Assembly: GCF_000621865.1 (NCBI RefSeq)
Contig: NZ_KK211360.1
Coordinates: forward strand, 80,890 to 144,889
From: Pseudobutyrivibrio sp. MD2005
GTDB lineage: Bacteria > Bacillota > Clostridia > Lachnospirales > Lachnospiraceae
Length of the DNA stretch: 64,000 nt
Direction: 5' to 3'
Shown here: positions 52,661 through 61,675 of the stretch, piece by piece
Layout of the letters: each line of letters starts with the position of its first letter
Numbering within the stretch: the first letter of the stretch is position 1
Program-made: the position numbers and the translations under genes
Notes under the pieces: generated by a model
Told to the model about the DNA's origin: nothing
Database searches by the model: none
What the model saw: the letters and a program-made list of their open reading frames with translations, nothing else

Positions 52661-53136
52661 TGTCTATTTTGGAAGTTGTTAACAAGCTCAGTTCATTAAA
52701 TAAATCAGTTGCCACTGCAGAATCCTGCACAGGTGGTTTGATTGCAAGCACAATAGTAGATGTGCCAGGGGCATCAGATTGTTTTAACGAGGGCTATGTT
52801 ACTTATTCCAATGAAGCTAAAATGAAAAATCTTGGCGTAAGCCAGGAGACACTTGCTTCCTATGGTGCTGTCAGCAAACAGACTGCCTGCGAAATGGCCA
52901 GAGGAGTTAGGAATAGAGCCGGTGCCGATTTAGGTATAGCTTCAACAGGCATTGCAGGTCCAGGGGGCGGCACAGTAGAAAAGCCAGTTGGCCTTGTATA
53001 TATTGCCTGTGCCTACAGCGATGACAAATGCACCTTTAGAGAACTGCACTTATCAGGCGACAGAAGTCAGGTGAGAAAAGCAGCAGCCAATGAGGCGATT
53101 AAACTATTAGCAGAATGTTTGGATTCATCCAATTAA
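52660..53136 (+). CDS. CinA C-terminal domain protein (nicotinamide-nucleotide amidase type)
   Basis: The 158 residues make up only the C-terminal domain of CinA: VATAESCTGGLIASTIVDVPGAS, YVTYSNEAKMKNLGVS and GIAGPGGGTVEKPVGLVYIA, the amidase of the PncC family that recycles NMN. The N-terminal COG1058 domain of full CinA is absent, which is common. The start overlaps the pgsA stop by 1 nt. Confidence 0.93.
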   Translation: MSILEVVNKLSSLNKSVATAESCTGGLIASTIVDVPGASDCFNEGYVTYSNEAKMKNLGVSQETLASYGAVSKQTACEMARGVRNRAGADLGIASTGIAGPGGGTVEKPVGLVYIACAYSDDKCTFRELHLSGDRSQVRKAAANEAIKLLAECLDSSN

Positions 53137-53151
53137 CATTGAGGGATTAGC

Positions 53152-53703
53152 GTGAGAGTAATTTCTGGAAATAATCGTGGTATGACATTACTTGCTCCAG
53201 AGGGCATGGATACACGTCCTACCACAGACAGAATCAAAGAAACACTTTTCAATATGATTGCCTACGATGTTCCAGAAGCCATTTTTTTAGATCTGTTTTC
53301 TGGAAGTGGTCAAATAGGTATCGAAGCTCTTAGTAGGGGCGCAAAAAGTGCAGTATTTGTAGAAAATGATAAAAAGGCTTATGATTGTGTAGAGAAGAAT
53401 CTTGCGAAAGCACGACTTACTGATTCTTCTACTGTTTTGAAAATTGATTTTACGTCTGCTTTAAATAGGCTGGATAACCATGAAGCTTTCGATATAGTTT
53501 TTATGGATCCACCATATAACAAGCTTATCGAAAAAAAGGTTTTAGAGCAGCTCACAAATAAGCACTATATTACAGCTGATACTTTGATTATTGTTGAGGC
53601 CAGCCTTGATACTGAATTTGATTATGTATCAGAGCTAGGTTTTTCAATCGTCAAAGAAAAGCTATACAAGACTAATAAACATATATTTTTAAAGAAGGCG
53701 TAA
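53152..53703 (+). CDS. rsmD: 16S rRNA (guanine966-N2)-methyltransferase
   Basis: RsmD methylates G966 of 16S rRNA with SAM. The 183 residues carry [34 protein letters not shown] (SAM binding) and the catalytic [11 protein letters not shown] 53152 follows GAGGGA with appropriate spacing. It starts 15 nt after the CinA-C gene, and coaD follows after 1 nt, an arrangement conserved in Firmicutes. Confidence 0.94.
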   Translation: MRVISGNNRGMTLLAPEGMDTRPTTDRIKETLFNMIAYDVPEAIFLDLFSGSGQIGIEALSRGAKSAVFVENDKKAYDCVEKNLAKARLTDSSTVLKIDFTSALNRLDNHEAFDIVFMDPPYNKLIEKKVLEQLTNKHYITADTLIIVEASLDTEFDYVSELGFSIVKEKLYKTNKHIFLKKA

Positions 53704-53704
53704 A

Positions 53705-54193
53705 ATGAAACGAGCAATTTATCCCGGAAGCTTTGATCCAATCACTTTTGGGCATCTAGATATTATTACCAGAGCCAGCAAGCTTTGTGATGAGTTGATT
53801 GTCGGTGTCTTAAATAACAAGCAAAAAAATCCGTTGTTTTCCATCGATGAACGTGTTAGTATGATAAAGGAATTGACTGACAATTTAGATAATGTTCATG
53901 TTGAATGTTTTGAAGGATTGTTGGTTGATTTTGCAAAAAAGAAAAATGCACAGGTTATTATCAGAGGTCTTAGAGCTGTTACTGATTTTGAAAATGAAAT
54001 TCAGTTGGCGCAATCTAATAAAGTTCAATATCCAGACCTCGAAACCTTGTTTATGACTACATCTTTACAGTATTCATATTTGAGTTCTACAGTTGCAAAG
54101 GAATTTGCATCTTATGGAGGAGATATCAGCCTTTTTGTTCCACCACAGGTTATACCTCTCATAGAAGCCAAAATTAAAAATAAGGAGAAGTAA
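53705..54193 (+). CDS. coaD: phosphopantetheine adenylyltransferase
   Basis: CoaD adenylates 4'-phosphopantetheine in CoA synthesis. The 162 residues contain [19 protein letters not shown] with the H-x-G-H-like nucleotide motif, [19 protein letters not shown] and [16 protein letters not shown]. It abuts rsmD (1-nt gap) and precedes a coiled-coil gene by 5 nt. Confidence 0.96.
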   Translation: MKRAIYPGSFDPITFGHLDIITRASKLCDELIVGVLNNKQKNPLFSIDERVSMIKELTDNLDNVHVECFEGLLVDFAKKKNAQVIIRGLRAVTDFENEIQLAQSNKVQYPDLETLFMTTSLQYSYLSSTVAKEFASYGGDISLFVPPQVIPLIEAKIKNKEK

Positions 54194-54198
54194 ACACC

Positions 54199-54912
54199 AT
54201 GGCAAGCGCAAGTAAAATTGAAGATATCATTGATGAGATTGAAGCTTATATTGATGATTGCAAACCATCAGCTTTTTCAACAAACAAAATAATTGTTAAC
54301 AAGGATGAGCTTGAATCTTTACTTCAGGAGCTTCGTACAAAGACTCCAGATGAAATTAGAAAGTATCAGAGAATGATTGCTAATCGTGAGCAGATTCTTG
54401 CTGATGCAAAGGCTAAGGCAGACGAAATCATTAGCCGTGCTCAAGTTCAGACTAATGAGCTTGTTTCAGAGCATCAGATTATGCAGCAAGCATATGCTCA
54501 GGCAAATGAGGTTATTTTAATTGCTCAGAAAAATGCTCAGGAAAAGATTGATAGAGCTACTGAGGATGCTAATAATATTCGTATGGGAGCTATCGCATAT
54601 ACGGATGAGCTTCTTGCTAATATCCAGACAATCCTTAGCAACTCTATTGAGACAACCAGAGCTCGTGATGAGGCATTTTTAAATACAATGCAGGTATATC
54701 TTGATACTGTTGATGCTAACAGAGCATCATTAGTACCAGATTCTTTAAATGATGGTGACGATGATCCAGCATCAAGCCTTGAGGCTACTGGTGATAGTGC
54801 TATGCCTGAAATTAAGGAAGAGCCAAAGCGTGAAGCTGCTTCTGCATCATCAAATCAAGATGATGATGTTCCAGCACTTGACATTCCAGAACAGTTTTTT
54901 AATAAGGATTAA
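54199..54912 (+). CDS. DivIVA-like coiled-coil protein
   Basis: The 237-residue protein is acidic and almost entirely helical: a long coiled coil from about 60 to 175 with recurring Ala, Glu and Gln (DAKAKADEIISRAQVQTNEL, AQEKIDRATEDANNIR). An Asp/Ser-rich, probably disordered tail follows. It resembles the proteins often annotated as ATPase or V-type ATPase subunit H-like, and DivIVA-type division scaffolds, without a clear N-terminal DivIVA motif. Function is not established. AGGAGA precedes the ATG. Confidence 0.65.
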   Translation: MASASKIEDIIDEIEAYIDDCKPSAFSTNKIIVNKDELESLLQELRTKTPDEIRKYQRMIANREQILADAKAKADEIISRAQVQTNELVSEHQIMQQAYAQANEVILIAQKNAQEKIDRATEDANNIRMGAIAYTDELLANIQTILSNSIETTRARDEAFLNTMQVYLDTVDANRASLVPDSLNDGDDDPASSLEATGDSAMPEIKEEPKREAASASSNQDDDVPALDIPEQFFNKD

Positions 54913-54913
54913 T

Positions 54914-54937
54914 AACCAATTTGTTTAATTGGTTTTT
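54914..54937 (+). terminator. intrinsic terminator between the coiled-coil gene and ygiQ
   Basis: The arms 54914-54921 and 54927-54934 form 8 bp with a 5-nt loop and run into TTTTT. It is AT-rich and only 13 nt from the next start codon, so read-through or attenuation is possible. Confidence 0.5.
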
Positions 54938-54950
54938 GTAGATTTAAAGT

Positions 54951-56924
54951 ATGCAAAGATTTTTACCAGTAAGTAAAAAAGATATGGAAGATCGAGGCAT
55001 TACACAGCTTGACTTTGTTTATGTTTGTGGTGATGCATATGTAGATCATCCTTCATTTGGGGCGGCAATTATTTGCCGCCTTCTTGAATTAAATGGATAT
55101 TCTGTCGGAATTATCCCACAGCCAGATTGGAAGAATGATGATTCCATAAATGCACTGGGAGAGCCACGACTAGGCTTTCTTGTTAGTGCTGGTAATATGG
55201 ATTCTATGGTAAATCATTATAGTGTTTCAAAACATAGACGTGATTACGATAATTATTCTCCGGGCGGTAAAATCGGTCTTAGACCAGATTACGCCACAAT
55301 CGTTTATTGTAATTTGATAAGGCACACATATAAAAAGAAGCCTATTATTATTGGAGGAATCGAGGCCTCTCTTAGACGTCTCGCTCATTATGACTATTGG
55401 TCAAATAAAGTTAGACGTTCAATACTTTTAGATTCTGGTGCTGACATTATCTCATATGGTATGGGTGAGCGTTCAATTATCGAAATTGCCGATTGCCTTG
55501 CATCTGGAATGGATGTAAAAGACATCACATACATCGATGGAACTGTATTTAAGACAAGAGACGCTTCTTTTACTGAGGATGGCCTTATTTTACCTTCCTA
55601 TGAGGAAATAAAAGCAGATAAGGCTACTTATGCGAAAAGCTTTTACACTCAATACGTAAATACGGATGCGTTCACAGCAAAGAAGCTGGTTGAAACCTAT
55701 GATGGAGCTATGTTCGTTATTCAGAATCCGCCTCAGAAGCCTCTTACAAGGCAGGAGATGGATGATGTTTATGCGATCGAATACATGCGCACCTATCATC
55801 CTATGTACGAGAAGGATGGAGGTATTCCAGCTATCAAAGAAGTTAAGTTTTCTTTGATTAGTAACAGAGGTTGTTTTGGAGGTTGTAATTTCTGTGCCCT
55901 TACTTTTCATCAGGGCCGAATTATTCAGTCTAGAAGCCATGAGTCTATCATAGATGAAGCAAAGCTTATCACTGAAGATCCTGATTTTAAGGGATATATA
56001 CATGATGTTGGTGGCCCTACTGCCAACTTTAGAAATCCTTCATGTAAGAAGCAGCTTACAAAGGGAGTGTGCACTAATAGACAGTGCCTAGTGCCAGAAA
56101 AATGTCCAAATCTAGAAGTTGATCATAAGGATTATGTAGCCCTTCTGACAAAGCTTAGAAAGCTTCCTAAGGTAAAGAAAGTTTTCGTGCGCTCCGGAGT
56201 TCGTTTTGATTATGTAATGTACGATAAGGATGATACATTCCTTAGGGATTTATGCAAGTATCATATCAGTGGCCAATTAAAAGTTGCCCCTGAGCACATT
56301 TCTAATAATGTACTGGGGTACCTTGGAAAGCCGGATATATCTGTATATAATTCCTTCTGCGACAAATATGCAAAGATTAATAAAGAGCTTGGATTAAAAC
56401 AGTATTTGGTACCATATTTAATGAGTTCACATCCAGGTTCGACTCTTGATGATGCTATTGCACTTGCAGAGTATTTACGTGATCATCATTTATCGCCAGA
56501 GCAGGTACAGGATTTTTACCCTACACCAAGCACAATCTCAACTACAATGTATTACACAGAGATTGACCCAAGGGATATGAAACCTGTCTACATTTGTAAG
56601 AATCCTCACGAAAAGGCTATGCAGCGTGCTCTTATTCAGTATAAGCGACCAGAAAACTATGATCTTGTAAAAGAGGCTTTGCTGAAGGCTGGCCGTGAAG
56701 ATTTAATTGGATTCGGTGAAGAATGCTTGATTCCACCAAGAAAGATAAAAGGCAAAGATTTCAAAAAGACTGATGGTTTTAAGGGAAATACTAATCATAA
56801 AAATTCAAGCCATGAGAACTCTAAGAAATCTGAGCATGTAAATAAAAATAAATCAGCTAGAAATAAGAATTCTGGCAAGCAAAGTAGACCAAATGAAAGA
56901 ACTAAGAATAGAAAAAAGCGATAG
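54951..56924 (+). CDS. YgiQ family radical SAM protein
   Basis: The 657-residue protein opens QRFLPVSKKDMEDRG and has GDAYVDHPSFGAAIICRLLE, typical of YgiQ. The radical SAM motif NRGCFGGCNFCAL lies near residue 305. The C-terminus (about 610-657) is a highly basic, Lys/Asn/Ser-rich tail (KNSSHENSKKSEHVNKNK), probably disordered, which might bind nucleic acid. Its substrate is unknown. No ribosome-binding site is evident and a terminator-like hairpin lies just upstream, so expression may be weak or regulated. The end overlaps the next gene by 32 nt. Confidence 0.9.
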   Translation: MQRFLPVSKKDMEDRGITQLDFVYVCGDAYVDHPSFGAAIICRLLELNGYSVGIIPQPDWKNDDSINALGEPRLGFLVSAGNMDSMVNHYSVSKHRRDYDNYSPGGKIGLRPDYATIVYCNLIRHTYKKKPIIIGGIEASLRRLAHYDYWSNKVRRSILLDSGADIISYGMGERSIIEIADCLASGMDVKDITYIDGTVFKTRDASFTEDGLILPSYEEIKADKATYAKSFYTQYVNTDAFTAKKLVETYDGAMFVIQNPPQKPLTRQEMDDVYAIEYMRTYHPMYEKDGGIPAIKEVKFSLISNRGCFGGCNFCALTFHQGRIIQSRSHESIIDEAKLITEDPDFKGYIHDVGGPTANFRNPSCKKQLTKGVCTNRQCLVPEKCPNLEVDHKDYVALLTKLRKLPKVKKVFVRSGVRFDYVMYDKDDTFLRDLCKYHISGQLKVAPEHISNNVLGYLGKPDISVYNSFCDKYAKINKELGLKQYLVPYLMSSHPGSTLDDAIALAEYLRDHHLSPEQVQDFYPTPSTISTTMYYTEIDPRDMKPVYICKNPHEKAMQRALIQYKRPENYDLVKEALLKAGREDLIGFGEECLIPPRKIKGKDFKKTDGFKGNTNHKNSSHENSKKSEHVNKNKSARNKNSGKQSRPNERTKNRKKR

Positions 56925-57828
56925 CAATCAGCGTTTTGATAAGTATTTAAAGCGTGTTCTTCCCAATGCAAGTACAAGCTTTATTTACAAGATGCTTCGC
57001 AAAAAGAATATTACACTTAATGATAAAAAAGCTGATGGTTCAGAAAAGCTTAATACAGGTGATGATGTAAAGATATGGTTTTCTGATGAGACATTTGAAA
57101 AAATGGCAGGTACATCAGATAAGGATCTGCTTTATTATTCAATCAAAGAAATTGATAACGACATAGATATTGTCTTTGAAGATGATGATATGATAATTAT
57201 CAATAAGCCTGCTGGTGTTAAATCCCAAAAGGATGCACCATCTGATGTTTCTATCAATGAGATGGCAATATCTTATTTGATTGCATCTGACCAGCTTTCA
57301 GAGGAAAGCTTTAAGCATTTTCATCCGAGCGTATGCAATAGGCTTGATAGAAATACATCTGGCATTGTGCTGTTTGCAAAGAATCTTCATGCAGCACAAC
57401 AGCTTGGCGCAGCTCTTAAAGAAAGAAGCTGCAAAAAGCTATATCGAGCGGTGGTACTAGGCAGGATTGATGATAATCAGCAGATAGAAGGCTTTCTATC
57501 TAAGGATGAAGCTACAAATAAAGTTTCTATCAGTGAGAAAGAAACAAAGGATTCTAAGCCTATAAAGACAGCTTATAGACCTATTTCACATGTTGGAGAT
57601 GATTTCACATTACTTGAGATTCATCTTATTACTGGCCGCACTCATCAGATTAGAGCCCATTTGGCGTCCATAGGACATCCAATTTTAGGTGATAATAAAT
57701 ACGGAAATACGATAATTAATAAAGAACGCAAAGTTAGAGGACAACTTCTTCATGCATATTCAATTGAGTTTGAAGATGGAAGAAAGTTTGTCTGCGATTT
57801 GCCAAGGGAGTTTAATGGCTACTTATAA
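56893..57828 (+). CDS. RluA family pseudouridine synthase
   Basis: The 311-residue protein has an N-terminal S4 RNA-binding domain (DSNQRFDKYLKRVLPNASTSFIYKMLRKKNI) and the pseudouridine synthase core, with the catalytic aspartate in NRLDRNTSGIVLFAKN (HRLDR-like) and LITGRTHQIRAHLASIGHPI. Similar enzymes modify 23S rRNA or tRNA; the target is not deducible. The start lies in the basic tail of the YgiQ-like gene and recU overlaps its 3' end by 14 nt. Confidence 0.92.
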   Translation: MKELRIEKSDSNQRFDKYLKRVLPNASTSFIYKMLRKKNITLNDKKADGSEKLNTGDDVKIWFSDETFEKMAGTSDKDLLYYSIKEIDNDIDIVFEDDDMIIINKPAGVKSQKDAPSDVSINEMAISYLIASDQLSEESFKHFHPSVCNRLDRNTSGIVLFAKNLHAAQQLGAALKERSCKKLYRAVVLGRIDDNQQIEGFLSKDEATNKVSISEKETKDSKPIKTAYRPISHVGDDFTLLEIHLITGRTHQIRAHLASIGHPILGDNKYGNTIINKERKVRGQLLHAYSIEFEDGRKFVCDLPREFNGYL

Positions 57829-58345
57829 ATCAAGGGGCTTAAGAGGCTCCACCTTTGAAGAATTTATAAATAAAACAAATGAGGTCTACGCTGAGAATGG
57901 CTTAGCTCTTATTCAAAAAATCCCTACGCCGATTACGCCTATTGATATGGATACAAAGGGGCATATTACTCTTGCATATTTTGATCAGAAATCTACTGTC
58001 GATTACGTAGGTGCTATTCAGGGAATCCCTGTATGTTTCGATGCCAAAGAGTGTAATAAGGATACGTTTCCTTTGCAAAATATTCATCAGCACCAGGTGG
58101 ATTTTATGGGCAAGTGGGAATCCCAGGATGGACTCGCATTTATTCTTATTTTCTTTAGTGAGAGGGATGTTTATTACTATCTTACATATGAAAAACTAAA
58201 GGAATTCTGGGATAGAATGTTAGAGGGCGGAAGGAAGAGCTTTCGAATTGAAGAATTAGATGAAAAATACTTCTTTGTCACTAAGCCTAATTTGCTTGTT
58301 CCGTATCTAGATATGATTAATGTAGATTTGAGCTCTAGAAATTAG
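57815..58345 (+). CDS. recU: Holliday junction resolvase RecU
   Basis: RecU cuts Holliday junctions in Gram-positive bacteria. The protein of about 176 residues shows SRGLRGSTFEEFINKTNEVY, IDFDAKE-like residues (GIPVCFDAKECNKDTFPLQNI, here with FDAKE as the PD-(D/E)xK site) and HQHQVDFMGKW. ATG 57815 follows AAGGGAG at normal spacing; the longer frame upstream lies in the preceding gene. It provides the resolvase that would act with the RuvAB encoded at 35.5 kb. Confidence 0.92.
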   Translation: MATYKSRGLRGSTFEEFINKTNEVYAENGLALIQKIPTPITPIDMDTKGHITLAYFDQKSTVDYVGAIQGIPVCFDAKECNKDTFPLQNIHQHQVDFMGKWESQDGLAFILIFFSERDVYYYLTYEKLKEFWDRMLEGGRKSFRIEELDEKYFFVTKPNLLVPYLDMINVDLSSRN

Positions 58346-58439
58346 TGTAGAATTGTTACAATTCAGTGCAAGACAGATTGTCACTTGTTGTGTTGTTATA
58401 TTATAAAAAATAATTGATATAGCAAAAGGCGGAGACGAA

Positions 58440-59162
58440 ATGGAATTAAAAATAGCAATATGCGACGATGATAAAGCTGATAGAGATAGAATTGCTAACC
58501 TTGTAGATGATTATTTGAAAGATAATAATATTTCAGCAGATGTTAAAGTGTTTAATCATCCCGATTCTTTGATAGAAGAATGTGAGGAATTTAGACCTCA
58601 TATATATGTGCTTGATATTGTTATGCCTATGGTAACTGGCATAGAAGCAGCAAGGGAGCTTAGATGGAATCAGCCTGAGGCTCAGATTATTTTTGCTACA
58701 TCAGAAAGCTCATTTGCACTGGAGTCCTTTGATGTTAACCCTATAAATTATATTCTTAAGCCAGTGCAAAAGGATAAGTTATATAGCACTTTGGATATGG
58801 CTATATCTCGTGTCGATTTAGAGAATGATAAGAGCATTGTTATAAAGGTAAAGGGCGGGTATCAGACACTTCGTATAGACGATATACTTTTCATAGAATA
58901 TCGTAATCATGTTGTGTCGTATCATCTGCATTCAGGAGAAGTTGTTTCAACACCTACTCTAAGAATTGGGTTTTCTGAATACCTGGAAGAAAATCATAAA
59001 GGTCAGTTGTTTGTCAGATGCCATGAATCTATTGCTGTAAATATTTCATCCATTGACAAGCTTACAAAGACAGATATCACCCTCAGAAACAAAGAAGTAA
59101 TTCCTGTATCGAAAAGTAGATATTCTCAGGTAATGGAAGCTTACATGGATTATAGATTTTAA
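58440..59162 (+). CDS. LytTR family response regulator
   Basis: The 240-residue protein has a receiver domain (AICDDDKADRD acidic pocket, phosphoacceptor Asp59 in YVLDIVMP, conserved lysine in YILKPVQKDK) and a C-terminal LytTR DNA-binding domain (IRIDDILFIEYRNHVV and LFVRCHESIAVNISSIDKL). This class normally pairs with GHKL sensor kinases; one is encoded at 59943. GGCGGAGA lies upstream. A terminator follows directly. Confidence 0.93.
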   Translation: MELKIAICDDDKADRDRIANLVDDYLKDNNISADVKVFNHPDSLIEECEEFRPHIYVLDIVMPMVTGIEAARELRWNQPEAQIIFATSESSFALESFDVNPINYILKPVQKDKLYSTLDMAISRVDLENDKSIVIKVKGGYQTLRIDDILFIEYRNHVVSYHLHSGEVVSTPTLRIGFSEYLEENHKGQLFVRCHESIAVNISSIDKLTKTDITLRNKEVIPVSKSRYSQVMEAYMDYRF

Positions 59163-59171
59163 ATTAAGTGT

Positions 59172-59212
59172 AAAACAGAGTTGAATCAGTGCGATTCAGC
59201 TCTGTTTTTTTA
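59172..59212 (+). terminator. intrinsic terminator after the response regulator gene
   Basis: The arms 59173-59186 and 59192-59206 form a long stem with one bulge, around a 5-nt loop and followed by a T-run. Confidence 0.8.
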
Positions 59213-59256
59213 TATGCTTTAAAATACAAACAAATATTAATAAATGAGGAAACGTT

Positions 59257-59466
59257 ATGACAAGAGAAAATCAAGTGTACGACATTCCAAAAAGAGACGG
59301 TAGTGTTTGGCCGAATGACATTTGCCCAGCATATACACCAAGAGAGGACTCTATTGACTGTATAAAAGGATGCTGGTACTGCAAATATGCAGATTTTCAT
59401 CTTCAGGAAGAAACTGCTTTAGAGGTGGGGATTTGTAATTGGCCAAAGAAGATAAAAATAAATTAA
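59257..59466 (+). CDS. small cysteine-rich protein
   Basis: The 69-residue protein contains five cysteines: DICPAYT, DSIDCIKGCWYCKYADF and GICNWPKK. The C-x3-C-x2-C spacing could hold a metal, but I know no family for it. TGAGGA lies upstream. It lies alone after the response-regulator terminator and just before a decayed gene. Whether it belongs to the two-component system is unknown. Confidence 0.55.
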   Translation: MTRENQVYDIPKRDGSVWPNDICPAYTPREDSIDCIKGCWYCKYADFHLQEETALEVGICNWPKKIKIN

Positions 59467-59481
59467 GTTAGGAGAGGGAAT

Positions 59482-59879
59482 ATGATTCTATTAATAGATA
59501 CTACAAAAGATAGTCAAGGAAATGTTTTGGCGAAGCGAGCCAGGCTGAACGTGGAGTTGCTTTTCTTGAAAGCCTTCCAAAGTACCTGGGTGTTAGATGT
59601 GGTGGTATATTAACTGGTGGAAATAATTTCAACGTAAGATTTTTTGAAGAGGAAGAAAAAAGAGTAACTGAATTATATCAAGAAATAGTCGAATTTTATG
59701 TAAAGGATAATGGATTTAGTAGAGAAGTTGCAAAGAAATTTGCAGGGCCTGATTATTATCCGCTTCCTTTAAGAATTTTACTTGGTATCATGTTTAAAAC
59801 TACTTTTGTAAAAAAGATGGAAGGAGTTGCTTCAAGCTTAGGCTGCACTAAGCCGCTTAACTATAGACCCTGGAGTTAA
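59482..59879 (+). pseudogene. decayed flavodoxin-like NAD(P)H oxidoreductase gene
   Basis: From 59529 one frame reads GEASQAERGVAFLESLPKY and onward (VRCGGILTGGNNF, AKKFAGPDYYPLPLRILLG, SLGCTKPLNYRPWS), then a TAA at 59877-59879. This resembles the C-terminal half of a flavodoxin-fold NADPH oxidoreductase, but no start codon lies in that frame. ATG 59482, with GGAGAGGG upstream, opens MILLIDTTKDSQGNVL in a different frame that runs to a stop 42 codons later. The two parts look like the ends of one gene joined by an internal deletion (most of the N-terminal half, including the FMN-binding loop) around 59515-59530, out of frame. Confidence 0.7.
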
Positions 59880-59942
59880 TACTATTTGAATGAATTATAG
59901 ATAGTGTTATCATAGTTATGAAAATATGACGGGAGATAATCA

Positions 59943-61559
59943 ATGAAACAGATTCTTTTAGGGGCTATTTTTCTCAGTATATTAGCCATGTTTTTTGAAG
60001 GCTATATTGTATTTAAAAATCTAAAAAATAAGCTACATGCATATCTGTTTTTGAACTGTGTTGTGATGATAGTTAATAATATAGGCTATCTGCTGCAACT
60101 GGTATCTAAAACAGAGGATGCATATATTGCAGCGCTTAAGTTTTCATATGCGGGAAGAGTTTGGATTCTGTTCTCACTGTTTATGTTTTCTGCGGAGCTT
60201 TGTCATGTGGCTTTACCCAAATTTCTTATAAATGGCTTTATCATATTTGATATTGCCGTTTATTTTGTTGTGTTCACATTTCAACAACACAGTCTGTACT
60301 ATTCAATGACTTATTTTGATAAGAGAAAACTGTTTCCAGTACTGTTGCATAGAAATGGAATTATTCACAACATCTTTATGATGTATCAGGTTGTGATAAT
60401 AGTAATAGTCTTTTACTGGCTAATAAAATCATTTATAAACTGCACAGGTAAGACAGCAAGAAAACGAATATTGATTATTATTGCAGGCTTTCTGATTGAA
60501 ACAATCCTATATCTTATTCAGATATTACACTTGCTCTTTATTACATATTTCTTTGATATTTCAGTTTTGGGAAACGTAGTCCTTACTATATTCATATTCA
60601 TCGCAATCTTTAGATACAATCTGTTGGGTATCATAGATTTAGCAAAAGAATATATCATAGATAGGCTTTCTGAAGGAGTGATAGCAGTAGATTCAGAGGG
60701 GAACCTTCAGTACTATAACGAGCATGTTAAAGAATTATTTCCTGATATCAATGTAAGCCCTGATGAAGTAATTAATAAGCTGCAGCAAGTTATATCCACC
60801 GGAGGGTCTCTAACTTTTGGGGATAGATTTTATACTCCAGAGAGGAAGGAGCTTTTTGTTGATGATGAGATTATTGGAGAGCTTTATGCGCTAATTGATA
60901 CTACTGTTCTTAAGCAAAATGAATATAAGCTGAAATCAGAAGCAGCCATACTGGAAATGGCAGCAAGTAAAATGCGAGAGCGTTTACTTACGACAGAGGA
61001 ATTAATTAAACAAGATAGAGCAATGCGTCATGATAGAAGACATTTTGAGGCTCTGTTATTATCCCTACTTCAAGAGGGAAATATAGATAAAGCGAAACAA
61101 TGCCTTGAGGAACGTATGGCAATTGAGCCAAGGTCCGCAAAGCGTTACTGCGATAATGCTACTGTAAATGCGGCTCTAACTCACTATGTAAACATTGCTG
61201 AGAATAATGGTATTAAAACTATCGTATATACGAATATTCCTTTTGAGCTTTCAATTGATGAAATGAAGCTTGCTATTGTTATTAGTAATTTATTAGAGAA
61301 TGCTATTCATGCTTGCGAAGCTCTTCCTGAAGGTAAGCGATTTATTGAAGTAACTGCCAAGTATAAAAGCCAGCTTTTGATTGAAGTTGTAAATTCTTGT
61401 GAAGGAATGGTTTCGCTTGATGACAAGGGGCATCCTTATAGCTTAGAAGCTAACCATGGAGTTGGCACAAAAAGTGTGCTTGCTTTCATAGAAGAAGTAG
61501 ATGGTGACATTAGATATATCGCTGAAGATGAGGTGTTTAAAGTTAGATTAATTCTATGA
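59943..61559 (+). CDS. 7TM-type sensor histidine kinase, GHKL/AgrC-like
   Basis: The 538-residue protein has seven hydrophobic segments in the first 235 residues, of the histidine-kinase N-terminal 7TM type. A short PAS-like domain follows (DRLSEGVIAVDSEGNLQYYNEHV, about 238-320), then a coiled linker and a kinase core. The H-box reads MRHDRRHFEALL near residue 363. The ATPase N-box reads VISNLLENAIHACEALPEG and the G-box HGVGTKS near the end. GHKL kinases of this type phosphorylate LytTR regulators; the likely partner is at 58440. GGGAGA precedes the ATG. Confidence 0.9.
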   Translation: MKQILLGAIFLSILAMFFEGYIVFKNLKNKLHAYLFLNCVVMIVNNIGYLLQLVSKTEDAYIAALKFSYAGRVWILFSLFMFSAELCHVALPKFLINGFIIFDIAVYFVVFTFQQHSLYYSMTYFDKRKLFPVLLHRNGIIHNIFMMYQVVIIVIVFYWLIKSFINCTGKTARKRILIIIAGFLIETILYLIQILHLLFITYFFDISVLGNVVLTIFIFIAIFRYNLLGIIDLAKEYIIDRLSEGVIAVDSEGNLQYYNEHVKELFPDINVSPDEVINKLQQVISTGGSLTFGDRFYTPERKELFVDDEIIGELYALIDTTVLKQNEYKLKSEAAILEMAASKMRERLLTTEELIKQDRAMRHDRRHFEALLLSLLQEGNIDKAKQCLEERMAIEPRSAKRYCDNATVNAALTHYVNIAENNGIKTIVYTNIPFELSIDEMKLAIVISNLLENAIHACEALPEGKRFIEVTAKYKSQLLIEVVNSCEGMVSLDDKGHPYSLEANHGVGTKSVLAFIEEVDGDIRYIAEDEVFKVRLIL

Positions 61560-61581
61560 TATGATTGGAGATATGTATTAG

Positions 61582-61641
61582 ATGTTAAAGCTTGGTGAAG
61601 AATGGAAATGTAGAGAATTAGAGTTCCAGACAGATTATTGA
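61582..61641 (+). CDS. 19-codon open frame of doubtful status
   Basis: MLKLGEEWKCRELEFQTDY is open between the kinase and DUF89 genes, with GGAGA 12 nt upstream. It might be a small peptide or a gene scrap. No other support. Confidence 0.2.
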   Translation: MLKLGEEWKCRELEFQTDY

Positions 61642-61675
61642 GTTTAATATTTTTGTATAAAAGAGGTTAGTTTTT

